Assembly (NCBI GenBank): GCA_900317925.1
Contig: ONIQ01000003.1
Span: 1-64,000, forward strand
DNA: 64,000 nt
From: an uncultured Bacteroidales bacterium
GTDB lineage: Bacteria; Bacteroidota; Bacteroidia; Bacteroidales; UBA932
Direction: 5' to 3'
The translations under genes and the position numbers were made by a program. This document shows, piece after piece, positions 7,619 to 15,945 of the stretch (position 1 is its first letter; the number at the start of each line of letters is the position of its first letter). The notes under the pieces are model-generated. The model saw only the letters and a program-made list of their open reading frames with translations. It searched no databases and was not told where the DNA came from.

Positions 7619-9649
7619 TCAGTCGGAAATTTTTTCTTCGATTTCTACATGGGAGACGCCAACGGCGCGAAGGGAAACCCGGAGCGCATCGGCGTCTTCC
7701 TTTTTTGCAAAAGGACCGCAGGTGAAGACGACGGAACCGTCCTCAACCCCGCGCATGATATCTTTTGCTCCCTGTTGCTGAATGGCACGCAGGGCGAGCG
7801 ACGGAAGCGCCTGGCCATCAGGAGGATATACCTTTATCCAATAGATCGGACGCAGGGTTTTCTCCACGTTGCGGGCCTGCTGGACGGAAACGGACTTGCC
7901 GTCATTGTACGCCACGATAAAGGCGTTGCGGAAGCCCTGGCGTTTTACCTTGTTCAGGTTGGCCAGCACATCCTTATAGGACCGGAACACGCCCGCGCTA
8001 TAGGTATATCGCGACCCGCTCGCTTTCTCGAATACGGGACTCAGGCCGCGCAACTGCTTCACCGTGGCCTTCCCGGCGGAGGAGAACAGCTGGATCTGAT
8101 AGACAAGGCCTGCCGGGAGGGTATTGTCCTCTGCAAAACGGCCTTCAGGCAGGACCATGAAGGTATAGTCAAACGTAGGCTTGGGTTTCTGCACGCGGAT
8201 ATTCAGGGCCGGTCCCATTGTCTTGCGGGTGAAGGCATAGCCCGACGAGGCGCCCACCACTTCTTTTTCGGCATCGGCCTTCACGCGGGAGGGGTCTATA
8301 ACCACACCCTTCATCAGGAAATCCATCTCGATCTGCTGGAGGGCGGCCGTAGCCTTTTTCAGGGAATCGTTCATGGCCGGCAGCGCCCGTTCCTTCTCCA
8401 AAACGGCTTCCATGGCGGCGGCCCGCTCGCTCTCCGGCAGCGACGACAACGCCGCACGCTCCTCGTCCAGGGCCTGTCCAAAGGCATAAATCGCATCCCG
8501 CAGGGAACGGACCTGTTTCATCTGGCGCATGTATTCCTGCGTTTCGGGGTTGTCGCGAACCGGATCCTCCACAGCATTTTTGTTGTCGATATAGGTGCCG
8601 GATTCGGACGGGAGCAAGCAGGACAGCTGCTTCACCTGACGCTCATCGGACAAGGCCTGCCGCACCGGCATGCTGTCGTATTCGACCACATAAATATAGA
8701 CACTGTCGCGCGAGCATTCGCGGTTCGATGCAAACATGGAGTATTTTCCGTCGTCGGAGTTGATGAACAGGAAATCATCGAACGGCGACGAATACGGGAT
8801 CCCGAGGTTCATGGGCACATCCCAATCGTGCGTTTCCGGGTTCCAATGCGATACATACAGGTCGTAGCCGCCCATCCCGTACAGTCCGCGGGAGGCGAAA
8901 TAGAGGGACTTCCCGTCGGGCGACAGCATGGGGAAAACCTCGTCGGACTGGCTCGTCATCTGCTCGTTGATCAGTTCGGGCACCGACCACAGCGAATCCA
9001 GGTCGCGCGTCCGGTAGAGGTTGCGGATGCCATCCTCGTCCATCGCGGAATAATACAGCGTCCGCGCATCCGGATCGATGTACATCGCCCCCCTCCCGAG
9101 GGAATCCAACGGGTTGGGACTGGGCCGCCAGGCGCGGTCTTTCAAGGGATAGTACAGGAAGAAATCCTTGCGTGAGAATCGCTGGCGCGCCACCACCACG
9201 GGCTGGCTGCAATATTCCATCATGCGCAAGGCGTTCTGGCCCAGCAGGAGGCTGTCTTGATAGGGCCCGGACAGGGTGGAATCACACAGGCGCAGCGCTT
9301 CTCGGTAGGCATTTACCGACTCGGCAAAGGCATAGGCCCGGCGAAGGGAATCCCCGCGGGCCAGCAGGCGGGGAGCCGACCAGACGGGCCGGGCGGGCAG
9401 GGTATCGTCCGGATTTCCGGAAACAAGGGGAGAATCGGCGGCCTCGTTGAGGGGCTCTCCGAAGAAAGCCGGAAGAGTGCGGAGGGTATCTTTCCGTCCG
9501 CGCATCACCTTTTGCAGGGAATCCATCCGGGACCGGATCCGGTCAGATTGGCGAAGCGTATCCGGAACCGTCTGGGCTACCAGGGGCAACACGCCCGCCA
9601 AAAGGGCTGCAACCGCGGCTGCAAACCGATGTATTCTTGTTTCTGTCAT
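7619..9649 (-). CDS. PD40-repeat and SPOR-domain envelope protein
   Basis: 676 residues with a Sec signal peptide ending near LVAQ. After a TPR-like helical segment (about 90-150) come WD40/PD40 propeller motifs such as FPMLSPDGKSLYFASRG and FINSDDGKYSMFASNRE, then a helical linker, and two C-terminal SPOR-like modules (YQIQLFSSAGKATVKQLRG and VFTCGPFAKKEDADALRVSL). SPOR domains bind denuded peptidoglycan at division sites; PD40 blades occur in PorE/TolB-like periplasmic proteins. The most likely setting is the periplasm at the cell wall. Its own TATTTTTG promoter (9675-9682) is divergent from secDF. Convergent with the LruC gene, nine bases apart. Confidence 0.75.
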   Translation of the reverse strand: MTETRIHRFAAAVAALLAGVLPLVAQTVPDTLRQSDRIRSRMDSLQKVMRGRKDTLRTLPAFFGEPLNEAADSPLVSGNPDDTLPARPVWSAPRLLARGDSLRRAYAFAESVNAYREALRLCDSTLSGPYQDSLLLGQNALRMMEYCSQPVVVARQRFSRKDFFLYYPLKDRAWRPSPNPLDSLGRGAMYIDPDARTLYYSAMDEDGIRNLYRTRDLDSLWSVPELINEQMTSQSDEVFPMLSPDGKSLYFASRGLYGMGGYDLYVSHWNPETHDWDVPMNLGIPYSSPFDDFLFINSDDGKYSMFASNRECSRDSVYIYVVEYDSMPVRQALSDERQVKQLSCLLPSESGTYIDNKNAVEDPVRDNPETQEYMRQMKQVRSLRDAIYAFGQALDEERAALSSLPESERAAAMEAVLEKERALPAMNDSLKKATAALQQIEMDFLMKGVVIDPSRVKADAEKEVVGASSGYAFTRKTMGPALNIRVQKPKPTFDYTFMVLPEGRFAEDNTLPAGLVYQIQLFSSAGKATVKQLRGLSPVFEKASGSRYTYSAGVFRSYKDVLANLNKVKRQGFRNAFIVAYNDGKSVSVQQARNVEKTLRPIYWIKVYPPDGQALPSLALRAIQQQGAKDIMRGVEDGSVVFTCGPFAKKEDADALRVSLRAVGVSHVEIEEKISD

Positions 9650-9674
9650 CCCTTCCGATGCTTGATTGTAACTG

Positions 9675-9682
9675 CAAAAATA
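9675..9682 (-). promoter_or_regulatory. TAnnTTTG promoter element for the PD40/SPOR gene
   Basis: Minus-strand TATTTTTG, 26 bases upstream of the ATG at 9649. Confidence 0.5.
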
Positions 9683-9724
9683 GCAAATTACTCGCAGAAA
9701 ATTTCGTTACTCGGAAAAAAATAG

Positions 9725-9732
9725 TAATTTTG
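9725..9732 (+). promoter_or_regulatory. TAnnTTTG promoter element for secDF
   Basis: TAATTTTG, 61 bases before the ATG at 9794, with TTTCG at 9702-9706 in the -33 position (18-base spacing). It is divergent from the promoter at 9675-9682. Confidence 0.55.
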
Positions 9733-9793
9733 TACCCTATTTTGCCCTCATAGGCAAAGTGAAAGAATTAAAATAATTTAAAAATATAACAAA

Positions 9794-12700
9794 ATGCAAA
9801 GCAAAGGTGCTATCAAACTTGTAGCGATTCTGCTGGCCATCGCCTGCCTCTGGCAGCTTTCTTTCACGGCCGTAACGGCCCTTCAGGAGAAGAAAGCCGC
9901 CAACTACGCAGAGAAGGCTGCCCTCGCGGCCCAGAGCAGTGCTGCATTCAGCAAGGTTCCCGAAGCGGAGCAGGCTTACTACCTGGATTCCATCCGCAAG
10001 GAGCAGAACCGTGTTTACATTGATTCCATTTCCAACGAGAAAGTTTACCTCGGCTACACCTTCAAGGATGTCAAAGCCAAGGAAATCAACCTCGGTCTGG
10101 ACCTCAAAGGCGGTATGAACGTGATGCTGCAGGTGCAGCTCAAGGACCTTGTGAAGGCCATCGCGGGCGGCAATTCCTCCCCGGCTTTCCTCCAGGCCCT
10201 CGACCTGGCCACCGAGCGCAGCGTCTCTTCCCGCGAGGACTACATCAGCCTGTTCGCACAGGCTTGGAAGGAAGTCGGCGGCGGCCAGCGCCTCTCCCAG
10301 GTGTTCGGCACGTATGAAATGCGCGACAAAATCAAACCGGAATCCACCGACGATCAGGTTATCGATGTCATCCGCAGCGAGGCCGAAAGCGCTATCTCCA
10401 ACTCCTTCAACGTCCTCCGCAACCGTATCGACCGCTTCGGCGTCACCCAGCCTTCTATCCAGAAACTGGGCAACAGCGGCCGCATCCTCGTGGAACTTCC
10501 GGGTGTGAAAGAGCCGGAGCGTGTCCGCAAACTCCTCCAGGGAACGGCTTCCCTCGAGTTCTGGCCCACCTTCCAGTATCAGGAACTGCAGCAGTACCTC
10601 ACCGAGGCCAACGCCAAGCTCGCCGAAATCCTCGCCGATGAGACGGAGGAAGCCGTCGAAGCTCCCGCCGCCCCGGCCGCTGCCGATTCCCTCCTGACCG
10701 CGGAACTCAACCAGGAGAACACCGCCGAAATGGAAGCCTATCGCAAGCAGAATCCGCTGTTCGCCGTCCTGCAGCCTTCGGGTTGGAACGGCAACGCCTG
10801 CATCGGTTTCGCCGCCGGCGTAGATACCGCCAAGGTGAACAAGTACCTGCGCATGCCGCAGATTGCCGAAATCTTCCCGGCTGAATTCATCCCGATGTGG
10901 TCCGTGAAACCGACGGATTATATCAAGAACAGCAACCTGTACGAACTGGTGGCCATCAAGTCCACCTCCCGTGACGGCCTGGCCCCGCTGGACGGCGGTG
11001 CCGTGACCGACGCCCGCGTGGACACCGACGGTACCAAGGGCAACGGTTCCCCGTACGTTTCCATGACCATGAACGCCGAAGGTGCCAACACCTGGGCCCG
11101 CCTGACCAAGGACAACCTCAAACGCCAGGTTGCCATCGTGCTGGACGGCATGGTCTATTCTTATCCGACGGTCCAGAGCGAAATCACCGGCGGCAACTCC
11201 CAGATTACCGGCAACTTCACCATGGAAGACTGCCAGGACCTCGCCAACGTGCTGAAGTCCGGTAAGCTTCCTGCCCCTGCCACCATCATCCAGGAGCAGG
11301 TCGTAGGTCCTTCCCTCGGTGCAGAATCCATTCGCAGCGGTATGATTTCGTTCATCATCGCTTTCATCCTGGTGCTCATCTATATGGTGCTCTTCTACCG
11401 GGGTGCCGGTGTCGCGGCCGATATCGCCCTGCTGTGCAACGTCCTATTCCTCTTCGGTACCCTCGTATCGTTCGGTGCCGTCCTTACCCTGCCGGGTATC
11501 GCCGGTTTGGTCTTGACCATGGGTATGGCCGTGGATGCGAACGTTATTATCTATGAACGCGTGAAGGAAGAGCTTGCTTCGGGCAAGGGTCTTGGAAAGG
11601 CCATCGCCGACGGTTACAGCAACGCTTTCTCCGCCATCTTCGACGGCCAGGTGACCACCCTCCTTACCGGTATCGTTCTCTTCGTGTTCGGTTCCGGTCC
11701 GGTTCAGGGCTTTGCCACCACCCTCATCATCGGTATCATCACCTCCGTGATTACGTCCATCTTCATCACCCGCCTTATCTTCGAGGCCCGCGTGGCAAGA
11801 GGCAAGAACGTCACCTTCGAGAGTGCCGCTACCAAGAACTTCTTGAAGAACACCAGCATCGACTTCATCGACAAGAAGAAAGTATCCTATGCTCTTTCCG
11901 GTGCCCTGATCCTGATCTCCCTCGTTTCCATCTTCACCAAGGGCTTTACCTACGGTGTCGATTTCACGGGAGGCCGTACCTACGTGATCCGTTTTGACCA
12001 GCCGGTTACCGCCGAAGCCATCCGCGAAGCTGCCGTCGTCGAGTTCGACGGTGCCGTGGAGGTGAAGCAGTTCGGTGGCGAGAGCCAGATGAAGGTGACC
12101 ACCCAGTACAAGAACGATCAGGAATCTACCGATGTGGATGCCGAAGTCGAGAGCAAACTCTACAACGCCGTCAAGGGCTTCTTCGCCGAGGGTATCACCC
12201 TGGACGAGTTCCGTTCCACCCTGGACAACCCGAACGGTATCATTTCCTCTGACAAGGTGGGACCGACCATCGCCAATGACATGAAACGCGATGCCATCAT
12301 CGCCGTGCTCCTGTCCCTGCTGGTTATCTTCGGTTATATTGCCTTCCGGTTCAAAGGCTGGACCTGGGGTCTGGGTGGCGTCGTTTCCCTCGCCCACACG
12401 GCCATCATCGTGATTGGCTTCTTCTCGCTGTTCAGCGGAATCCTGCCCTTCAACCTGGACGTGGACCAGACCTTCATCGCCGCTATCCTGACCATCATCG
12501 GTTACGCCATCAACGATAACGTGGTTATCTTCGACCGTATCCGTGAAATGGTGGGCCTGCATCCGAAGGCCGAATTCAAGGAGACCGTCAACAAGGCCCT
12601 CAACGCGACCCTCACCCGTACGGTGAACACGTCCGTGACCACCCTGGTAACCATGCTCGCCATTGCCATCTTCGGTGGTGAAAGCATCCGCGGTCTTTCC

Positions 12701-12814
12701 GTAGCCCTCTGCCTGGGTGTCGTCATCGGTACCTACGCTTCCATCATGATCGGTACCCCGATTATGTATGATGCCACCGTTGCCGCCGCCAAGCGGAAAG
12801 CTGAAAAGAAGTAA
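9794..12814 (+). CDS. secDF: Protein translocase subunits SecD and SecF fused (SecDF)
   Basis: 1006 residues. The SecD half has an N-terminal membrane helix, the conserved LGLDLKGGMNVML block (about residue 98-112), a large periplasmic P1 domain with an extra acidic/Ala-Pro insertion (about 275-305), and a six-helix membrane domain with TMGMAVDANVIIYERVKEEL. The SecF half begins near residue 690 with YGVDFTGGRTYVIRFD and ends with GYAINDNVVIFDRIRE and a second membrane bundle. SecDF uses the proton-motive force to pull preproteins out of SecYEG. The D-F fusion is standard in Bacteroidota. A strong terminator follows; the gene appears monocistronic. Confidence 0.97.
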   Translation: MQSKGAIKLVAILLAIACLWQLSFTAVTALQEKKAANYAEKAALAAQSSAAFSKVPEAEQAYYLDSIRKEQNRVYIDSISNEKVYLGYTFKDVKAKEINLGLDLKGGMNVMLQVQLKDLVKAIAGGNSSPAFLQALDLATERSVSSREDYISLFAQAWKEVGGGQRLSQVFGTYEMRDKIKPESTDDQVIDVIRSEAESAISNSFNVLRNRIDRFGVTQPSIQKLGNSGRILVELPGVKEPERVRKLLQGTASLEFWPTFQYQELQQYLTEANAKLAEILADETEEAVEAPAAPAAADSLLTAELNQENTAEMEAYRKQNPLFAVLQPSGWNGNACIGFAAGVDTAKVNKYLRMPQIAEIFPAEFIPMWSVKPTDYIKNSNLYELVAIKSTSRDGLAPLDGGAVTDARVDTDGTKGNGSPYVSMTMNAEGANTWARLTKDNLKRQVAIVLDGMVYSYPTVQSEITGGNSQITGNFTMEDCQDLANVLKSGKLPAPATIIQEQVVGPSLGAESIRSGMISFIIAFILVLIYMVLFYRGAGVAADIALLCNVLFLFGTLVSFGAVLTLPGIAGLVLTMGMAVDANVIIYERVKEELASGKGLGKAIADGYSNAFSAIFDGQVTTLLTGIVLFVFGSGPVQGFATTLIIGIITSVITSIFITRLIFEARVARGKNVTFESAATKNFLKNTSIDFIDKKKVSYALSGALILISLVSIFTKGFTYGVDFTGGRTYVIRFDQPVTAEAIREAAVVEFDGAVEVKQFGGESQMKVTTQYKNDQESTDVDAEVESKLYNAVKGFFAEGITLDEFRSTLDNPNGIISSDKVGPTIANDMKRDAIIAVLLSLLVIFGYIAFRFKGWTWGLGGVVSLAHTAIIVIGFFSLFSGILPFNLDVDQTFIAAILTIIGYAINDNVVIFDRIREMVGLHPKAEFKETVNKALNATLTRTVNTSVTTLVTMLAIAIFGGESIRGLSVALCLGVVIGTYASIMIGTPIMYDATVAAAKRKAEKK

Positions 12815-12834
12815 GACAACCCAACCAAGATAAA

Positions 12835-12866
12835 GGCCGGGTTGCTTTTCGCAGCCCGGCCTTTTT
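12835..12866 (+). terminator. Rho-independent terminator of secDF
   Basis: GGCCGGGTTGC-TTTTC-GCAGCCCGGCC stem (11 bp with one G-T) followed by five T residues, 20 bases after the secDF stop. Confidence 0.92.
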
Positions 12867-12882
12867 ATTATAAACCGCCATC

Positions 12883-15800
12883 ATGAGACTTTCCTGGATT
12901 CACCTATCCACGCTGATCCTGACCATAGCCCTGGGGCTTCCGCTCCAGGCTCAGATTTCCATCACCGGAACCGATCCGGCCCAGATCCAGTGGAATACCT
13001 TTCAGACCAAGCATTACCAACTCATTTACGCAGCCGGAAGCGATTCCCTGGCCCGGGTGTATGGCCATCTGCTGGAAAAATGGTATCCGGCCACCGGCGC
13101 ATCCGTCGGCTACCTTCCCGGAGAAAAATACAAGAAAGTCTCTCCTGTCATCCTGCATCCCTACCTGGCCCGGTCCAATGGTTCCGTGGTCCTGGCCCCG
13201 CGCCGCATGGACCTGTACACGGTCTATGACGCAAACAATCCCATCCCGATGCCCTGGGAACTCAATCTGGCCATCCATGAGGGACGCCACCTGGCCCAGC
13301 TGCAATTTGGCCGCGACGGGGTCTTCAAAGGATTCCATTACCTTTTCGGAGAAATGTTTGCCGGTGCCATGAGCGGGGTCTACCCTTCCCTGCATCTGCT
13401 GGAAGGCGATGCCGTGGTGGCCGAAACGGCCCTTACCGCTTCCGGAAGGGGCCGCACCCACGATTTCCTGGCCTGGTACCGGATGAGCCTCGACCAGGGA
13501 GACCGGCGTGGCTGGTACCAGTGGCGGTACGGTTCCTTCAACCGCTACACCCCCGACCATTATGCCGTCGGCTATCTGACCGTGGCGGGCATGCGCGTAT
13601 TCTATGACGATCCGCTGTTCATGAAACGCTATTTCCAAAGCGTAACCACCCGGCCCCTGCGGTTCGGGAATCTCCAAAGAACCATGCGGGAATGCTCCGG
13701 AAAATCGTTCCGGGATACCTGGAACGAGATTTTGGACCGCCAGCACGAAATCTGGGCCCGCGAGGATTCGCTCCGCGCTCCCTTTACCCCCGAAACGCCC
13801 CTGCTGAAGCCGAAAAAACGCTATGCCGACTACAGCGGACCCGTTGACGGCTGGGTGATCAAACGCTCGCTGTTCAATCCCACCCAGCTGGTAAAATTGC
13901 AGCCCGATAACCGGGAAATGATCCATCAGTCCTTTTCTCCGACCACCTCCAAACTGGTCAAGGCCGGCGACCGGCTCTACTGGAGCGATATTATTCCAGA
14001 TGCCCGCTGGTCCCTGAAGCAGACCTCACGCATCTTCATGATGTCCGGCGATGTCATCCAAAAAATTACCAAAAAAGGTCGATTCTACAACCCGTCCGTT
14101 TCGGACGATCTGCAACTGCTGGCGGCAACGGAGTATCCGCTGGAAGGGGGCAGCCGCATCGTGCTGTTCCAGACCGACTCGCGCGAACCCGTTCGCACGC
14201 TCGCCATCCCCGACGGGCTACAGGTGACCGAAACGGCCTGGCTGGGCGATTCGCTGGCATTCACGGCCCTGTCGGAGGAAGGAAGCGGCCTGTACCGCCT
14301 GCCTGCGACGGGCGGAAAGATCGAAACCCTCCTTCCTCCCATCCCGGTAAAAATCAATCATTTGCGATCCTCCAACGGCGCGCTCACCTTTACCTCCGAC
14401 CACAATGGTGTGAACAACATCTATCGCTTCTCCCCCGCTGACGGAACCCTTCTCCAGCTGACCGAAAGCCACTACGGCGCCACCGATGCCACCCTGGAAG
14501 ACAGCACCCTGGTTTATACCGCCCTCACGCCTTCCGGTCATCGTCCCGTCTCTACGCCGAAACGCGACCTGCTGTACAAGGAAGTCTGCTGGGAAAATTA
14601 TCACCGCTATCCGGTAGCGGAGGCCCTGAGCGCCCAGGAAGCCGCGCTGGGCGCCCTTCCCATCGAACCCGGCGAACCGCAGCCGGCCGAACAGTATATC
14701 AAAGCGGATCACCTGTTCCGCTTCCATTCCTGGGCACCCCTGTATTTTGATTACGACAAGATTGCCGAAGCCAGTTTCGAGACCACCACGCAGGAAGCGA
14801 AATTCGGCATAACCGGCCTTTTCCAGAACGACCTCGGAACGTTCTACGGCACGGCAGGACTGGCCTATGGCAAAGGAGACGACGGCTGGCGGCCTTCCGC
14901 CCACCTGCACCTCACCCTTGCGGCCTGGTATCCCGTTTTCGAATTGACCCTGCACGCCAACGAACGGCTTAACCACACTTACCGTGCCTTCATCGTTAAA
15001 TCCCGTACCGGAAAGACCATCGGCTCGGGTATTGAATTGCTGAAGGAGTCCAATCCCTTGTTGGATGCATCCATCCAGACGTACCTTCCCCTGACGTCCT
15101 CTTCAAACGGATGGAACTACGGCTTCATCCCGCGCATGAAGTTTAACATCACCTCCGACATGTTCTACACCGGCTATGCCTACTATGCCGAGAAGATCGA
15201 CCCTTCCGGTCAGAAGGAAAACGAACTGATTTCGGTGCAACAAGGCAATGACGTTACGCCGGTCGTCCTGGATATTTCCGCCCGGGCCTACACGTATCAA
15301 AAAACGGCCGAGCGTGCCGTCTTTCCGCGGAGCGGTGTGGGCGTGGAGGCAGGTTACCGCCATGTCTTCCAAGGAAGGGTTGCCGTTACGCCGACCCTCT
15401 ATTTATATGGTTACGGTTATCTGCCGGGCCTGGGACCGGGTCAGGGACTACGGTTGAGCGCCCTGTGGCAACACAAGTATTTTCCGACCTTTGGAAATAC
15501 GCTCTTTTCCAACAACTGGATCGTCTCCAAGACAAGAGGCCTGGCAGACAGTTCCATCTCTTCCTTACTGGGCCTGTATTCGCCTAACCAGTGCCGGTTT
15601 ACCGCGGACTATGCCATCCCCTTCCTGCGGCTCGACTGCAGCGCCTTTTCGCCGCTGGTGTACCTGCGCAACCTGGAACTCATTCCCTTTGCCGACCTGA
15701 ACCTCTTCCGCTATCGGGAGGGCCTGAAAACCGGATCCGTGGAGGCTCCCGACCAGGATGTCCTCTGGTGCGCCGGCGCCGACCTCAACCTGAAACTGGG

Positions 15801-15945
15801 CAATTTCTTCTGGCTTCCTTACGAAACGACGCTGGGAATCCGCGTGGCGTGGAACAATGGGAAAGACCTGACCTTCCTGAAGGCGGCCGGTGTCACCCAC
15901 GTGGACGACGTCTATGTTGGCTTGATGTTCAGCACGAACTTTTAG
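12883..15945 (+). CDS. Outer-membrane protein joining a zincin-like domain, propeller-like repeats and a beta-barrel
   Basis: 1020 residues, signal peptide ending LPLQAQ. An N-terminal peptidase-MA-like domain contains His132-Glu133-G-R-His136 (HExxH) and, 38 residues on, LLEGDAVVAE with Glu174, the spacing and context of the third zinc ligand in gluzincins. Residues about 300-560 contain TolB/WD40-like stretches (FTSDHNGVNNIYRFSPADGT). The last 350 residues are alternating aromatic strands ending VGLMFSTNF, a typical outer-membrane barrel C-terminus resembling the surface antigen/BamA fold. A surface-anchored metalloprotease is the straightforward reading, but a substrate is unknown. Its 3' end overlaps the convergent gene by 17 bases. 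Confidence 0.75.
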   Translation: MRLSWIHLSTLILTIALGLPLQAQISITGTDPAQIQWNTFQTKHYQLIYAAGSDSLARVYGHLLEKWYPATGASVGYLPGEKYKKVSPVILHPYLARSNGSVVLAPRRMDLYTVYDANNPIPMPWELNLAIHEGRHLAQLQFGRDGVFKGFHYLFGEMFAGAMSGVYPSLHLLEGDAVVAETALTASGRGRTHDFLAWYRMSLDQGDRRGWYQWRYGSFNRYTPDHYAVGYLTVAGMRVFYDDPLFMKRYFQSVTTRPLRFGNLQRTMRECSGKSFRDTWNEILDRQHEIWAREDSLRAPFTPETPLLKPKKRYADYSGPVDGWVIKRSLFNPTQLVKLQPDNREMIHQSFSPTTSKLVKAGDRLYWSDIIPDARWSLKQTSRIFMMSGDVIQKITKKGRFYNPSVSDDLQLLAATEYPLEGGSRIVLFQTDSREPVRTLAIPDGLQVTETAWLGDSLAFTALSEEGSGLYRLPATGGKIETLLPPIPVKINHLRSSNGALTFTSDHNGVNNIYRFSPADGTLLQLTESHYGATDATLEDSTLVYTALTPSGHRPVSTPKRDLLYKEVCWENYHRYPVAEALSAQEAALGALPIEPGEPQPAEQYIKADHLFRFHSWAPLYFDYDKIAEASFETTTQEAKFGITGLFQNDLGTFYGTAGLAYGKGDDGWRPSAHLHLTLAAWYPVFELTLHANERLNHTYRAFIVKSRTGKTIGSGIELLKESNPLLDASIQTYLPLTSSSNGWNYGFIPRMKFNITSDMFYTGYAYYAEKIDPSGQKENELISVQQGNDVTPVVLDISARAYTYQKTAERAVFPRSGVGVEAGYRHVFQGRVAVTPTLYLYGYGYLPGLGPGQGLRLSALWQHKYFPTFGNTLFSNNWIVSKTRGLADSSISSLLGLYSPNQCRFTADYAIPFLRLDCSAFSPLVYLRNLELIPFADLNLFRYREGLKTGSVEAPDQDVLWCAGADLNLKLGNFFWLPYETTLGIRVAWNNGKDLTFLKAAGVTHVDDVYVGLMFSTNF

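Noticed and set aside
7649..9175. A 508-codon plus-strand frame opposite the PD40/SPOR gene
   Set aside because: Antisense shadow of a gene with signal peptide, PD40 and SPOR motifs; composition is that of a reverse-complement frame.
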